A stretch of DNA of 64,000 bases from contig NZ_RQIH01000012.1 of NCBI RefSeq assembly GCF_003939025.1, positions 124,001 through 188,000 on the forward strand, in the 5' to 3' direction. Made by a program: the position numbers and the translations under genes. Shown one piece after another: positions 49,098 through 58,095 of the stretch. This stretch comes from Rhizobium sophoriradicis (lineage in GTDB: Bacteria; Pseudomonadota; Alphaproteobacteria; Rhizobiales; Rhizobiaceae). A model generated the notes under the pieces. The model ran no database searches. It had not been told where the DNA came from and saw nothing but the letters and a program-made list of their open reading frames with translations. Numbering within the stretch: the first letter of the stretch is position 1; each line of letters opens with the position of its first letter.

Positions 49098-50096
49098 CTA
49101 CTCGCTCTGCCTGAAATTGCGGATCCGGTCGAACAGCACCGCCAGCACGATCGCCCCGCCGATAAACGTGCCCTGCCAGAAGGCGTTGATGCCGAGCAGG
49201 CCGAGGCTGTTGCGGATCACCTCGATCAACGCGGCGCCCACCAGCGCGCCGAAGGCGGTACCGATGCCGCCGGCCAAATTGGCGCCGCCGATGACGGCGG
49301 CGGCGATGACCTGCAGCTCCATGCCGGCGCCGATATTGGTAGTGACGGCGCCGAGCCAGCCGGTCTGGACGATGCCGGCAATGCCGGCCGAAAGCGCCGA
49401 GATCATATAGACGGCGACCTTGATGCTGCGCACGGGCACGCCGGTGAGTGTGGCGGCATGCTCATTGCCGCCGATGGCGAAGACATAGCGGCCGAAGCGC
49501 GTCCAGCGCAGCACGAAGCCGGTCAAGAGCGCCAGGATGACCATATAGAGGACCGGGTTGGCGATGCCGAGAAACCAGGCGCCGCCGCCGAGCGCCAAGA
49601 GCTTGTCGTGGTCGGGGCCGAACTGGAAGACGACGGTGTTGTTGGAGGCGACCATGGCGAGGCTGCGCGCCACCGACAGCATGCCGAGCGTCACCACGAA
49701 AGGCGGAAAATCAAGATAGGCGATCATCACGCCGTTGAAGGCGCCGACGAGAAGCGCCGTGCCGATCGCCGCCGCGATGCCGATCTCGATGCCGTAGCCG
49801 GCATGCATGGTGACCGCCAGCACCATGCTGCAGAGGCAGAGGACGGAGCCGACCGACAGATCGATGCCGCCGGTGATGATGACGAGCGTCATGCCGAGCG
49901 CGATGATGGCGACGAAGGTGACATTGCGGGTGATATTGTAGAGGTTCTTCGCCGTCGCGAAGGAATCGGTGGCCACCGAGAGGAAGAGGCAGGCGAGAAT
50001 GACGGCGATCAGCACCCAGAAGGTCTGACTGCCGACGAACTCCGACAGCCGGCTTCGCTCTCTCTGTGCAATTGTCTGGTCGAGGGTGACTGCCAT
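49098..50096 (-). CDS. CUT2-family sugar ABC transporter permease
   Basis: A 332-residue permease with about eight to ten hydrophobic helices. The family block GRYVFAIGGNEHAATLTGVPV lies near residue 205, and VIGGANLAGGIGTAFGALVGAALIEV near 270. It is shorter than XylH and GguB, as is usual for ribose-type permeases. It is encoded 39 bases after the ATPase gene. Together with the binding protein at 52148 it forms the third sugar importer in the window. The substrate is unknown; nothing in the helices reveals it. Confidence 0.88.
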   Translation of the reverse strand: MAVTLDQTIAQRERSRLSEFVGSQTFWVLIAVILACLFLSVATDSFATAKNLYNITRNVTFVAIIALGMTLVIITGGIDLSVGSVLCLCSMVLAVTMHAGYGIEIGIAAAIGTALLVGAFNGVMIAYLDFPPFVVTLGMLSVARSLAMVASNNTVVFQFGPDHDKLLALGGGAWFLGIANPVLYMVILALLTGFVLRWTRFGRYVFAIGGNEHAATLTGVPVRSIKVAVYMISALSAGIAGIVQTGWLGAVTTNIGAGMELQVIAAAVIGGANLAGGIGTAFGALVGAALIEVIRNSLGLLGINAFWQGTFIGGAIVLAVLFDRIRNFRQSE

Positions 50097-50135
50097 CGTT
50101 GACCTTCTTTTCTGCCGTGAACCAAGCTGCGCCGA

Positions 50136-50879
50136 TCAGACTTGTTCGATGGCGCCTGTTATAAGACCCGTCACTTCCTCCGGCGAACTTGCCGCGATCG
50201 CTTTGTCGGCGACCTTGCGGCCGCGGCGCATGACGATCACCCGGTCGGCGACGGTGAAAACGTCGGGCATGCGGTGGCTGATGAGGACGACAGCGATGCC
50301 GCGGCCGCGCAACTCGCGGATCAGGTTGAGGACTTCGGCCACCTGGCGCACCGAAATGGCCGCGGTCGGCTCGTCCATCAGCACGATCTTCGCCTCCGAC
50401 AGCATGGTGCGGGCGATCGCCACCGCCTGCCGCTGGCCGCCCGACATTTGCTTGACGAGATCGCGCGGGCGGGTTTCCGATTTCAGCTCCTTGAAGATCT
50501 CGCCGGCGCGGCGGTACATCGTCTTGTAATCGAGGATCTTCAGGGGGCCGATGCCGCGCCTGAGCTCGCGGCCGAGGAAGACGTTGGCGGCTGCGGTCAG
50601 ATTGTTGCAGAGCGCCAGATCCTGATGGACGATCTCGATGCCGTGCTGGCGCGCCTCGACCGGGCGGTGCATGACGATCTCCCTGCCCTCGAGTCGCATC
50701 GTGCCTTCGCTTGGCCGGAAATTGCCGGCGATCATCTTGACCAGCGTGCTTTTTCCGGCGCCGTTATCGCCCATCAGGCCGACGACCTGGCCGGCTTCGA
50801 GCGCAAACGACACGTCGTTGACCGCCTGGATGGCGCCGAAATGTTTCGAGATATTGGTGAGTTCGAGAACCGCTGCCAG
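50136..50879 (-). CDS. Sugar ABC transporter ATPase, apparent CTG start
   Basis: About 247 residues. Walker A GDNGAGKST near residue 40, Q-loop VHQDLALCNNLTAAANVFLG, signature MSGGQRQAVAIARTM near 140, Walker B IVLMDEPTAAI. The conserved N-terminal strands (VLELTNISKHFGAIQAVNDVSF) lie upstream of the first in-frame GTG (50813), so translation must begin earlier. The only suitable codon is a CTG at 50877-50879, with GGGGAGG exactly eight bases upstream. No in-frame ATG, GTG or TTG exists between the upstream stop and 50813. A point mutation of an ancestral ATG is plausible. Confidence 0.8.
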   Translation of the reverse strand: MAAVLELTNISKHFGAIQAVNDVSFALEAGQVVGLMGDNGAGKSTLVKMIAGNFRPSEGTMRLEGREIVMHRPVEARQHGIEIVHQDLALCNNLTAAANVFLGRELRRGIGPLKILDYKTMYRRAGEIFKELKSETRPRDLVKQMSGGQRQAVAIARTMLSEAKIVLMDEPTAAISVRQVAEVLNLIRELRGRGIAVVLISHRMPDVFTVADRVIVMRRGRKVADKAIAASSPEEVTGLITGAIEQV

Positions 50880-51121
50880 CCGACCATCCTCCCCGCAAGC
50901 TGCAGGCTCGCCATCACCGCGGTTGCCCGCCTGGCGCCTGCAATCCCGCTATTGCCGATCTCCTCCCGGCAAAGCGATTATGTTCATTTACGCAAATGCT
51001 TGGAGAGCCGTCAATCAATTGTCCGTGTGAACGGCCCGCCGCTGCAAAAATCTACTTCGCCGCGCAAATACTGATTGACGCCGGAAACGGGTGGATATTA
51101 GCTGTTGCTGGGAGAGAGAGC

Positions 51122-52102
51122 ATGCTGATCCTTGTCACCGGGGCTACGGGCAAGGTCGGGCGGCGCTTCATAACTGGGCTGCTTGACGAGCCGAGATTTT
51201 CCAAAGCACACATCCGCGCGCTTTGTCACAATCGCGCGCTCGAAGAGACCGACCGTTTGTCTGTGGTCAAGGGCTCGATCGCCGACAGCGCCGTCGTGGC
51301 GGCGGCGATGGAGGGCGTCACCCATGTGCTGCACCTCGCCACCTGCAAGGAGACGCCGGACGAGGTGATCAACGTGACGGTCAAGGGGCTGTTCTGGCTG
51401 CTCGAGGCCTTCCGCTCCAGCCCGACGGCGCAGCAGTTCATCCTGATCGGCGGCGATGCCGGCATCGGCCATTTCTTCTACCGCCATGACGGGCCGGTGA
51501 CCGAAAAGACGCCGCATCGCGCTTATCCCGGCTGCTACGCACTCTCCAAGGTGCTGGAAGAGGTGATGCTCGAGCAGTTCGCCATCCAATACGGCATCAA
51601 CAGCTGCTGCTTGCGCGCGCCCTGGATCATGGAGAAAGACGATTTCAAATATACGCTCTCCTTCGGCGACGACGTTTTCGGCGGGCCCGACTGGAAAAGG
51701 CTGGTGCCGCCGGCCGATGCCGAACGCTATGCCCGCGACGGCACGGTACCGCTGCTGCGCGATGCCGACGGGCGGCCGCTGAAGCGCAATTTCGTCCATG
51801 TCGACGATCTCGTCTCGGCGATCCTGGCGGCGCTCGACAATCCGCGCGCCCGGGGAGAGCTCTTCAATATCGCGATGGATCAGCCGGTCGATTACGGCGA
51901 GGTGGCCGCCTATCTCGCCCGCACGCGCGGGCTCGGATCCGTCGACATCGCCAGTGAATTTCACTCGAACTGGATGGACAACAGCAAGGCGAAGTTCCTG
52001 CTGGACTGGCGCCCCGTCTATGATTTGGAAAAACTCATCGATTCAGCCTGGGAATACCGGCGTTCAAGGGAGGAGCCTCGGATCGTCTGGTATCCCGGTT
52101 GA
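51122..52102 (+). CDS. NAD(P)-dependent sugar epimerase/dehydratase-like SDR
   Basis: A 326-residue extended SDR. The N-terminal nucleotide-binding motif is LVTGATGKVG, the active site is YALSK near residue 142, and the Rossmann fold is complete (HVLHLATCKETPDE, FVHVDDLVSAILAAL near 240). It is likely an NAD-dependent epimerase, dehydratase or sugar-lactone dehydrogenase. It is divergent from the ATPase-permease pair and directly upstream of the binding protein, so it probably processes the imported sugar. The ATG at 51122 follows GGGAGAGAGAG. Confidence 0.82.
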   Translation: MLILVTGATGKVGRRFITGLLDEPRFSKAHIRALCHNRALEETDRLSVVKGSIADSAVVAAAMEGVTHVLHLATCKETPDEVINVTVKGLFWLLEAFRSSPTAQQFILIGGDAGIGHFFYRHDGPVTEKTPHRAYPGCYALSKVLEEVMLEQFAIQYGINSCCLRAPWIMEKDDFKYTLSFGDDVFGGPDWKRLVPPADAERYARDGTVPLLRDADGRPLKRNFVHVDDLVSAILAALDNPRARGELFNIAMDQPVDYGEVAAYLARTRGLGSVDIASEFHSNWMDNSKAKFLLDWRPVYDLEKLIDSAWEYRRSREEPRIVWYPG

Positions 52103-52147
52103 TAACAGCGCGGGCGATGTGCCCGTCTTTTCAAAAGGGAGGAAGTT

Positions 52148-53140
52148 ATGAGGAAGGCATTATTGCTGGCTGCTGCTGCAGTCCTGGCGCTCGCGGCCGG
52201 GCAGGCCATGGCCGCCAAGAAGCAGCTCGTCATCGTCGTCAAGGGCCTCGACAACCCGTTCTTCGAGGCGATCAACCAGGGTTGCCAGAAGTGGAACAAG
52301 GAAAACGCCTCGGCCGAATATGAGTGCTTCTATACCGGTCCGGCATCGACCTCGGATGAGGCCGGCGAGGCGCAGATCGTTCAGGATATGCTCGGCAAGG
52401 CCGATACGGCGGCCATCGCCATCTCGCCCTCCAACGCCAAGCTGATCGCCCAGACGCTGAAGACGGCCAATCCGAGCGTGCCTGTGATGACGCTCGATGC
52501 CGATCTTGCGGCGGAAGATTCGGCTCTGCGCAAGACCTATCTCGGCACCGACAATTACCTGATGGGGGCGCGGATCGGCGAATATATCAAGAAGGCCAAG
52601 CCGAACGGCGGCAAGATCTGCACCATCCAGGGCAATCCCGGCGCCGACAACATCCTTCGGCGCGCTCAGGGCATGCGCGATACGCTGAGCGGCCAGAAGG
52701 GGCTCGCCGCCCTGAAGGGCGAAGGCGGCTGGACGGAGGTGGCCGGCTGCCCGGTCTTTACCAATGACGACGGCGCCAAGGGCGTGCAGGCGATGACCGA
52801 CATCCTCGCCGCCAATCCCGATCTCGACGCTTTCGGCATCATGGGCGGCTGGCCGCTGTTCGGCGCCCCGCAGCCCTATCGCGACCTGTTCAAGCCGATG
52901 GCTGACAAGATCGCCAAGAACGAGTTCGTCATCGGCGCCGCTGACACGATCGGCGAGGAAGTGGCGATCGCCAAGGAAGGCCTGGTGACCGCGCTGGTCG
53001 GCCAGCGGCCGTTCGAAATGGGCTACAAGGCGCCGACGGTGATGATGGACCTGATCGCCGGCAAGCCGGTCGAGGATCCTGTCTTCACCGGACTTGACGA
53101 ATGCACAAAGGACACGGTCGACACCTGCATTCAGAAGTGA
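52148..53140 (+). CDS. Sugar-binding periplasmic protein (third importer)
   Basis: A 330-residue protein with signal peptide MRKALLLAAAAVLALAAGQAMA, then AKKQLVIVVKGLDNPFFEAINQGCQKWN, a type I periplasmic-binding fold. The block GLDNPFF and the Cys residues (GCQ, YECF, ICTIQ, AGCPVF, DECTK) hint at disulphides. It partners with the divergent permease and ATPase by context. Its sequence is more like unassigned proteins than like RbsB or ChvE, so the ligand is unknown. Shine-Dalgarno GGGAGGAAGTT. Confidence 0.87.
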   Translation: MRKALLLAAAAVLALAAGQAMAAKKQLVIVVKGLDNPFFEAINQGCQKWNKENASAEYECFYTGPASTSDEAGEAQIVQDMLGKADTAAIAISPSNAKLIAQTLKTANPSVPVMTLDADLAAEDSALRKTYLGTDNYLMGARIGEYIKKAKPNGGKICTIQGNPGADNILRRAQGMRDTLSGQKGLAALKGEGGWTEVAGCPVFTNDDGAKGVQAMTDILAANPDLDAFGIMGGWPLFGAPQPYRDLFKPMADKIAKNEFVIGAADTIGEEVAIAKEGLVTALVGQRPFEMGYKAPTVMMDLIAGKPVEDPVFTGLDECTKDTVDTCIQK

Positions 53141-53328
53141 TGCCGGTTAGCGTCAACCGCTGCCCTTACCCTAACCCTCTCCCCGTTCTGACGGGGAGAG
53201 GGAACGTGCCCTGCGCGGAGTGGGTGGGAACCGAGAGGGCGCGGATATCCCCTTGGCCCCGTTTACGGGAGAAGGTGCCGGCAGGCGGATGCGGGGCTGC
53301 GGCGAGCTCTGCGCGGGCACCCCGGACA
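53141..53328. repeat. Terminator-like repeat hairpin and CT-rich repeat remnant
   Basis: CCCTCTCCCCGT (53175-53186), TCTG, ACGGGGAGAGGG (53191-53202): a perfect 12-pair stem behind the binding-protein gene. The following 120 bases (CCCCGTTTACGGGAGAAGG and GCCGGCAGGCGGAT) resemble a common rhizobial CT-rich repeat. It may terminate transcription from both sides. No gene is present. Confidence 0.65.
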
Positions 53329-54198
53329 TCACGCTTGCGCAAAGATCCAATCGGAAAAGGCGCGCATGGCTGACGTGACCGGCCGTGACTGCAGCCGCGT
53401 CAGCCAGTAGCTCCCGAGCGAGATTGCGGTGGCGAAAGGCTGCACGATCGCACCCGAGCAGAGGTGCCGTGAAAACATCATTGGCGGCGCCAGCGCCACG
53501 CCAAGCCCCTGGAGCGCGGCCTCCATCATGCCGACCGAGGAATCGAAGACGATGCCGGCATTGACCTGGGCGGTCGGCGGCACGCCGGCGGCGGCAAACC
53601 AGGTGCTCCATTCATCCGTGCGGTAGCTGCGCAGCAAAGTTGCGCCGGCAAGGTCTGCCGGCGACCGCAGATCCTCTGCCAGTGTGGGGATGCAGAGCGC
53701 CGAGAGCGGCGCCTCGAACAGGCGTTGCGCCTCGGTGCCGTGCCACGAGCCGCTGCCGAAGCGGATGGCAAAATCCAAGCCCTCAGCGGCGGGATCGACG
53801 CGGTTGTTGTTGGTCGAAACCCGAACATCGATGAAGGGATGTCGGCGCTGGAAATCCGCAAGCCGCGGCAGCAACCAGCCGACGGCGAAGGTGCCGACGA
53901 CGCCGAGGAACAAGAGCTCGCGCACCTGCCCGGCCTCGATCCGGTCGAGCGTCGTCGCCATCTGGTCGAAGGAGGCGGTCACCGTCGGCAGCAGCGCTTC
54001 GCCCTCCGCGGTGATCTTCAAGCCGCGGGGCAGGCGCTGGAACAGCGCCACGCCCAACCGCCTCTCCAAGCCCTTGACCTGCTGGCTGACGGCCGCCTGG
54101 GTGACGCAGAGCTCGATTGCGGCGCGGGTGAAACTCAGATGCCGTGCCGAGGCTTCGAAGGCCCTGAGGCCGTTCAGCGGGAGGAATGGGCGAACCAT
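53329..54198 (-). CDS. ampR: AmpR, LysR-family beta-lactamase regulator
   Basis: About 289 residues, MVRPFLPLNGLRAFEASARHLSFTRAAIELCVTQAAVSQQVKGLERRLG, the AmpR/GcvA-type winged helix. The effector domain keeps AmpR blocks: HPFIDVRVSTNNNRVDPAAEGLDFAIRFG, VFDSSVGMMEAALQGLGVALAPPMMFSRHL and FATAISLGSYWLTRLQSRP. AmpR senses muropeptides released during wall damage and switches ampC. It is divergent from ampC with a 139-base gap, the classical arrangement. The ATG at 54198 gives the normal N-terminus; a TTG at 54213 is also in frame. Confidence 0.9.
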   Translation of the reverse strand: MVRPFLPLNGLRAFEASARHLSFTRAAIELCVTQAAVSQQVKGLERRLGVALFQRLPRGLKITAEGEALLPTVTASFDQMATTLDRIEAGQVRELLFLGVVGTFAVGWLLPRLADFQRRHPFIDVRVSTNNNRVDPAAEGLDFAIRFGSGSWHGTEAQRLFEAPLSALCIPTLAEDLRSPADLAGATLLRSYRTDEWSTWFAAAGVPPTAQVNAGIVFDSSVGMMEAALQGLGVALAPPMMFSRHLCSGAIVQPFATAISLGSYWLTRLQSRPVTSAMRAFSDWIFAQA

Positions 54199-54337
54199 TG
54201 GATTGTCTATCAAGCCCTAGAAATTCTTGCAGCTGCTGCGAGATATCATCGTTTGTCGTTGGAAAACAGCGCCGCTAGACGCCTATTCGGGCGCGTTTGC
54301 GCTCGCATGCGACCCCCTGGCGATTTGGAGGATGACT

Positions 54338-55492
54338 GTGAGAAACCTTGGCATAAAAATTTGCTCGGCCGCTGTGATCTCGGTATGCGGCTGCGGAGGC
54401 GGCTTTGCAGCCGACGAGGCTGATGTGAGAGCGATCGCGGATGCGGCGATCAAGCCGATCATGGAAAAATACGCCATCCCCGGAGTGGCCGTCGGCATCA
54501 CCGTCGATGGCCAGGATCTCGTCTTCACCTATGGCGTCGAATCGAAGGAGACGGATAGACCGGTGGCGCCGACCACGCTCTTCGAACTCGGCTCAATCAG
54601 CAAGACCTTCACCGCGACGCTCGCCTCCTACGCCGAAGCGACGGGAGACCTCTCTTTGTCCGACCCGGTGGCCAAACATCTTCCCGCCATGCAGGGAAGA
54701 CCGTTCGGCGATATCGCCCTGATCGATCTCGCCACCCATACGGCCGGCGGCTTTCCGCTGCAGGTGCCCGACGAGATCAAAAGCGAAGGCGAGCTGATGG
54801 AGTTTCTGGCCGCCTGGCGCCCCTCCTACCCGGCGGGAACCCAGCGCAGCTACGCCAATCCGAGCATCGGCATGCTCGGCTTCATCACCGCAAAAGCCAT
54901 GCGTGGCGATTTCGCCGATCTGATGGAGAGCCGGCTGTTTCCCGCGCTGGGATTGACCAGCACCTATCTGACAGTGCCGAAGTCGCGGCAGGGCGATTAC
55001 GCCCAGGGCTATAAGCGTAGCGGCGAGCCGGCCCGGCTGACGCCGGGGCTGCTGTCTGCCGAAGCCTATGGCGTACGGTCGACCGCCGGCGACATGATCC
55101 GCTTCGTCGGCGCCAATATCGGCCTGGCCAAGCTCGACGGGAAACTGCAGCAGGCGATCGACAAGACCCACACCGGCTATTTCAGCGTCGGGGCGATGAC
55201 CCAGGATCTGATCTGGGAGCAATATGCCTATCCCGCCACCCTGCAGAGCCTGATCGAGGGCAATTCAGCGGCGATGCTGAAGACCATCCCTGTCGCTGCG
55301 CTGCAACCGCCGATGAAACCGCGTGGCGATGTTTGGATCAACAAGACCGGCTCGACCAACGGCTTCGGCGCCTATGTCGCCTTCATCCCCAGCGAGCGGC
55401 TCGGTATCGTTATCCTGGCCAACAAAAACTATCCCAATGAGGACCGGGTTGCCGCGGCCTATCGGGTATTGACGGCGCTTGCGGCCGATTGA
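54338..55492 (+). CDS. ampC: Class C beta-lactamase
   Basis: About 384 residues from a GTG at 54338, MRNLGIKICSAAVISVCGCGGGFA, a signal peptide, with GGAGG six bases upstream of the GTG. The ATG two codons earlier touches the ribosome site. Active-site motifs: SISK in FELGSISKTFTA near residue 88, YAN in SYANPSIGMLG near 173, and KTG in INKTGSTNGFG near 336, all intact. It hydrolyses cephalosporins in the periplasm. Divergent ampR suggests inducible resistance. No mobile element is adjacent, so it is likely an old chromosomal gene. Confidence 0.93.
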   Translation: MRNLGIKICSAAVISVCGCGGGFAADEADVRAIADAAIKPIMEKYAIPGVAVGITVDGQDLVFTYGVESKETDRPVAPTTLFELGSISKTFTATLASYAEATGDLSLSDPVAKHLPAMQGRPFGDIALIDLATHTAGGFPLQVPDEIKSEGELMEFLAAWRPSYPAGTQRSYANPSIGMLGFITAKAMRGDFADLMESRLFPALGLTSTYLTVPKSRQGDYAQGYKRSGEPARLTPGLLSAEAYGVRSTAGDMIRFVGANIGLAKLDGKLQQAIDKTHTGYFSVGAMTQDLIWEQYAYPATLQSLIEGNSAAMLKTIPVAALQPPMKPRGDVWINKTGSTNGFGAYVAFIPSERLGIVILANKNYPNEDRVAAAYRVLTALAAD

Positions 55493-55877
55493 CCGAAAAC
55501 AGCGTCACGGACGCGGGAGCAGGCTGGCTGCCGGATCCTGCGTCCATTCGAACCGATCCGCTATCCGATTGAGGGTCGGACTTTAGCCCGATGCGCGCCT
55601 TCGACGGTGTGATAGAGATTTGCCGTGAAGAATATGCTGCGGTGCAACAGGGCCATAATCTCGCCAAATACACTGCGAAAATCGAGGGGCGGCAACACGT
55701 ATATACCCAGGGTCGCTGCCCTGTCTCCCAACAGGGATAATACTACCCAGGGTAATGGGAATTAACAATTAAGATTAATAGGCGAGTATTTTTTTAGAAT
55801 TCTTCGAGGTAATTGCCAGTTCTTGAAGGTGATGCTAATGAATACTCACCTTTTCTTAAGTCAAGAGGCCCAATCCA
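55493..55877. other. Intergenic region with duplicated palindromes before the glycan locus
   Basis: 385 bases without a gene. TACCCAGGGT occurs at 55704-55713 and, as TACCCAGGGTA, at 55744-55754, 40 bases apart. Between them CCCTGT (55719-55724) and ACAGGG (55731-55736) form another inverted repeat. The rest, to the start at 55878, is AT-rich (55755-55860) and probably contains the promoter of the glycan genes. Confidence 0.6.
55704..55754 (+). promoter_or_regulatory. Candidate operator pair of the glycan locus
   Basis: Two near-identical palindromes (TACCCAGGGT) on the same face of the helix, four turns apart, with a third inverted repeat in between. The arrangement suggests cooperative binding of a dimeric regulator that I cannot name. 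Confidence 0.4.
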
Positions 55878-56831
55878 GTGAAAAACGTATTGATATCTGG
55901 CGGAGCAGGGTTCATCGGTTCGCATCTATGCGATCGGCTTTTGCTTCGAAATGACGTTCAGAAGCTCGTCGTTGTTGATAATCTCTGGACAGGACTTTTC
56001 GAGAATATTTCGCACATCAGGGATCCCCGCTTTCACTTCGTGAAATCGGACGTCGAGACGCTGCAGACCTCGGAGAAATTCGACGAGATCTACCATCTCG
56101 CCTCGCCGGCCTCGCCGCCCTGGTACATGAAGGAACCGAAGCGGACGATTTCGGCGAACCTGCTCGGCGCCTTCCGGCTTCTCGACCTTTTGAAGAAGGG
56201 CGGGCGTTTCGGTTACACCTCCTCCTCGGAAATCTACGGAGACCCTCTGGTGTCGCCGCAGCCGGAATCCTACAAGGGTCAGGTCGACTGTACCGGGCCG
56301 CGCTCGTCCTATGACGAGAGCAAGAGATGCACGGAAGCGCTGCTGTTCGAGATGCAGCGCACCAAGGGGCTGAACGTCAAGGTCATCCGCCCCTTCAATA
56401 TTTATGGTCCCCGCACCCGGCCCGACGACGGCCGCGCCGTCTCCAACTTCGTCACCCAGGCGCTTTCGGGCCGCCCGATCACCGTGTTCGGCGACGGCAA
56501 GCAGTCGCGCAGCTGGGGCTATGTCGATGACATCGTCGACGGTTTCGCCCGTTATTTCTGGATCAACGAAACCGACTACAAGGGGCCGCTGAATATCGGC
56601 AACGACCGCGAGATTACCGTTCTCGAAGTCGCGAAATATGTTTCCAAGCTGGTCGGCGGCGTGCCGATCGTCTTCGAGCCATCGCCGCCGCAGGATCCCA
56701 CCAACAGGCGGCCGGACCTGACGAGAGCCTACGCCGTCATGCCCGAGTGGTCCTGCAAGGTCAGCTACGAACAGGGCGTGGCGATGACGCTCGACTGGTT
56801 CAGAGAAAAGATAAAAGTGGGGGCGGCGTAA
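55878..56831 (+). CDS. UDP-glucuronate decarboxylase-like NAD-dependent epimerase
   Basis: A 317-residue extended SDR: GGAGFIGSHLCDRLL at the N-terminus, IYHLASPASPPWYMKEPKRTISANLLG near residue 75, YTSSSEIYGDPLVSPQPESY, the catalytic tyrosine in YDESKRCTEALLFE near 145, and IRPFNIYGPRTRPDDGRAVSNFVTQAL near 170. The SPASP and YDESKR blocks are those of UXS, which converts UDP-glucuronate to UDP-xylose. It probably supplies the activated pentose for the glycan built by the genes downstream. The weak site before the ATG (CAATCCAGTG) is not diagnostic. Confidence 0.85.
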   Translation: MKNVLISGGAGFIGSHLCDRLLLRNDVQKLVVVDNLWTGLFENISHIRDPRFHFVKSDVETLQTSEKFDEIYHLASPASPPWYMKEPKRTISANLLGAFRLLDLLKKGGRFGYTSSSEIYGDPLVSPQPESYKGQVDCTGPRSSYDESKRCTEALLFEMQRTKGLNVKVIRPFNIYGPRTRPDDGRAVSNFVTQALSGRPITVFGDGKQSRSWGYVDDIVDGFARYFWINETDYKGPLNIGNDREITVLEVAKYVSKLVGGVPIVFEPSPPQDPTNRRPDLTRAYAVMPEWSCKVSYEQGVAMTLDWFREKIKVGAA

Positions 56832-56916
56832 TAGCCACCCGGATTTCAAGCCCCTTCCCGCATTCCGGGCGCGGCTTTGCGCCGGCCTGTGCTCGTGATG
56901 CGTTGAGAGAGTAACG

Positions 56917-58095
56917 ATGCAGGAAATCATTCCGTCCGATCTGGCGACTGTCAATTTTCCCGTACCGATTCACTATCTCGATCTCGCCTCGCATCAGCCG
57001 GATGCCGACGCGGCGCCGATCTCGGCCGGGCTCGTGGTTTTTCTCGCCGACGGCCTGCCCGTCGGACAGGCCTATGTCGACAGGCCCGAGGCCGCGGCCG
57101 AGCTTGCCGGGCGTGTCGTGCGGCCGGATACGCTCGCGCATGCGCGTCAGGTCGCGCAGACGGCTCTTCAAAATCGCGACGTCAGCATTCTGATCTGCAC
57201 CAAGGACCGGCCGGAAGAGCTGCGCCGGTGCCTCGCCTCGATCCCCGAGCAGTCGCTGACGCCGGCCGAGATCATCGTGGTCGACAATGCCTCTTCAGGC
57301 GACGCGACCCGCCGGGTGGTTGAAGAAGCAGGCGCCACCTATGTGCGCGAAGACCGGGTCGGGCTGGATTTTGCCCGCAATGCCGCCATCCGCGCGGCGA
57401 AAACCGAATTCGTCGCCTTTACCGATGACGACGTCGTTCTCCACCAGCGATGGCTGGAGAACCTGATGAAGGCGTTCGACCGGCCGGAAATCGGCTGCGT
57501 CACCGGGCTGATCCTGCCCGGAGAACTCGCAACGCCGGCGCAGTTCATCTTCGAAAAACACTGGGGTTTCGGCCGCGGTTACATCAGGCAGGATTTCGGC
57601 CGGGATTTCTACGACAGTCACAGGCGATACGGCGCGCCGGTCTGGACGATCGGCGCCGGCGCGAGCCAGGCTTTCCGCCGCAATGTGTTCGACGAGATCG
57701 GCCTGTTCGACGTCCGCCTCGATATGGGGGCGGCCGGCTGTTCGGGCGACTCCGAATATTGGAACCGGCTGCTGCATCACGGCCATGTCTGCCGCTACGA
57801 GCCGACCGCGGTTTCCTGGCACTTTCATCGTAAGGATATGCAGGGGCTGGCCAGGCAGATCCGGCAATATATGAGCGGCCATATCGCCGCGCTGCTGGTG
57901 CAGTATCAGAACACCGGCAACGGCGGCAACCTTCGGCGCATCCTCATCTCCTTCCCGAAATACTTCGCCGGCAGGTTGCGCAAACGCCTGCGCAAGGGTG
58001 CCACCTCGCATGATTTCTTCCTGAAGCAGGAGATGCTCGGCAGCGTCAGCGGCGCGCTCTACGTCCTGCGCCGCTGGAAGATGCGCACATGGTGA
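56917..58095 (+). CDS. Family 2 glycosyltransferase
   Basis: A 392-residue protein with a non-catalytic N-terminal part (about 1-85) and a GT-A domain from residue 88: DVSILICTKDRPEELRRCLASIPEQ, IIVVDNASS, the nucleotide-binding DDD in FVAFTDDDVVLHQRWLENL near 170, then a region ending in SWHFHRK near 305. The C-terminal 80 residues are basic (RKRLRKGATSHDFFLK). It adds a sugar to a polysaccharide or lipid-linked acceptor on the cytoplasmic side of the inner membrane. It overlaps the next gene by seven bases. Confidence 0.87.
   Translation: MQEIIPSDLATVNFPVPIHYLDLASHQPDADAAPISAGLVVFLADGLPVGQAYVDRPEAAAELAGRVVRPDTLAHARQVAQTALQNRDVSILICTKDRPEELRRCLASIPEQSLTPAEIIVVDNASSGDATRRVVEEAGATYVREDRVGLDFARNAAIRAAKTEFVAFTDDDVVLHQRWLENLMKAFDRPEIGCVTGLILPGELATPAQFIFEKHWGFGRGYIRQDFGRDFYDSHRRYGAPVWTIGAGASQAFRRNVFDEIGLFDVRLDMGAAGCSGDSEYWNRLLHHGHVCRYEPTAVSWHFHRKDMQGLARQIRQYMSGHIAALLVQYQNTGNGGNLRRILISFPKYFAGRLRKRLRKGATSHDFFLKQEMLGSVSGALYVLRRWKMRTW

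Noticed and set aside
50136..50813. ATPase starting at GTG 50813
   Set aside because: It would remove the conserved first strands of the ATP-binding domain, which are clearly encoded upstream in the same frame.
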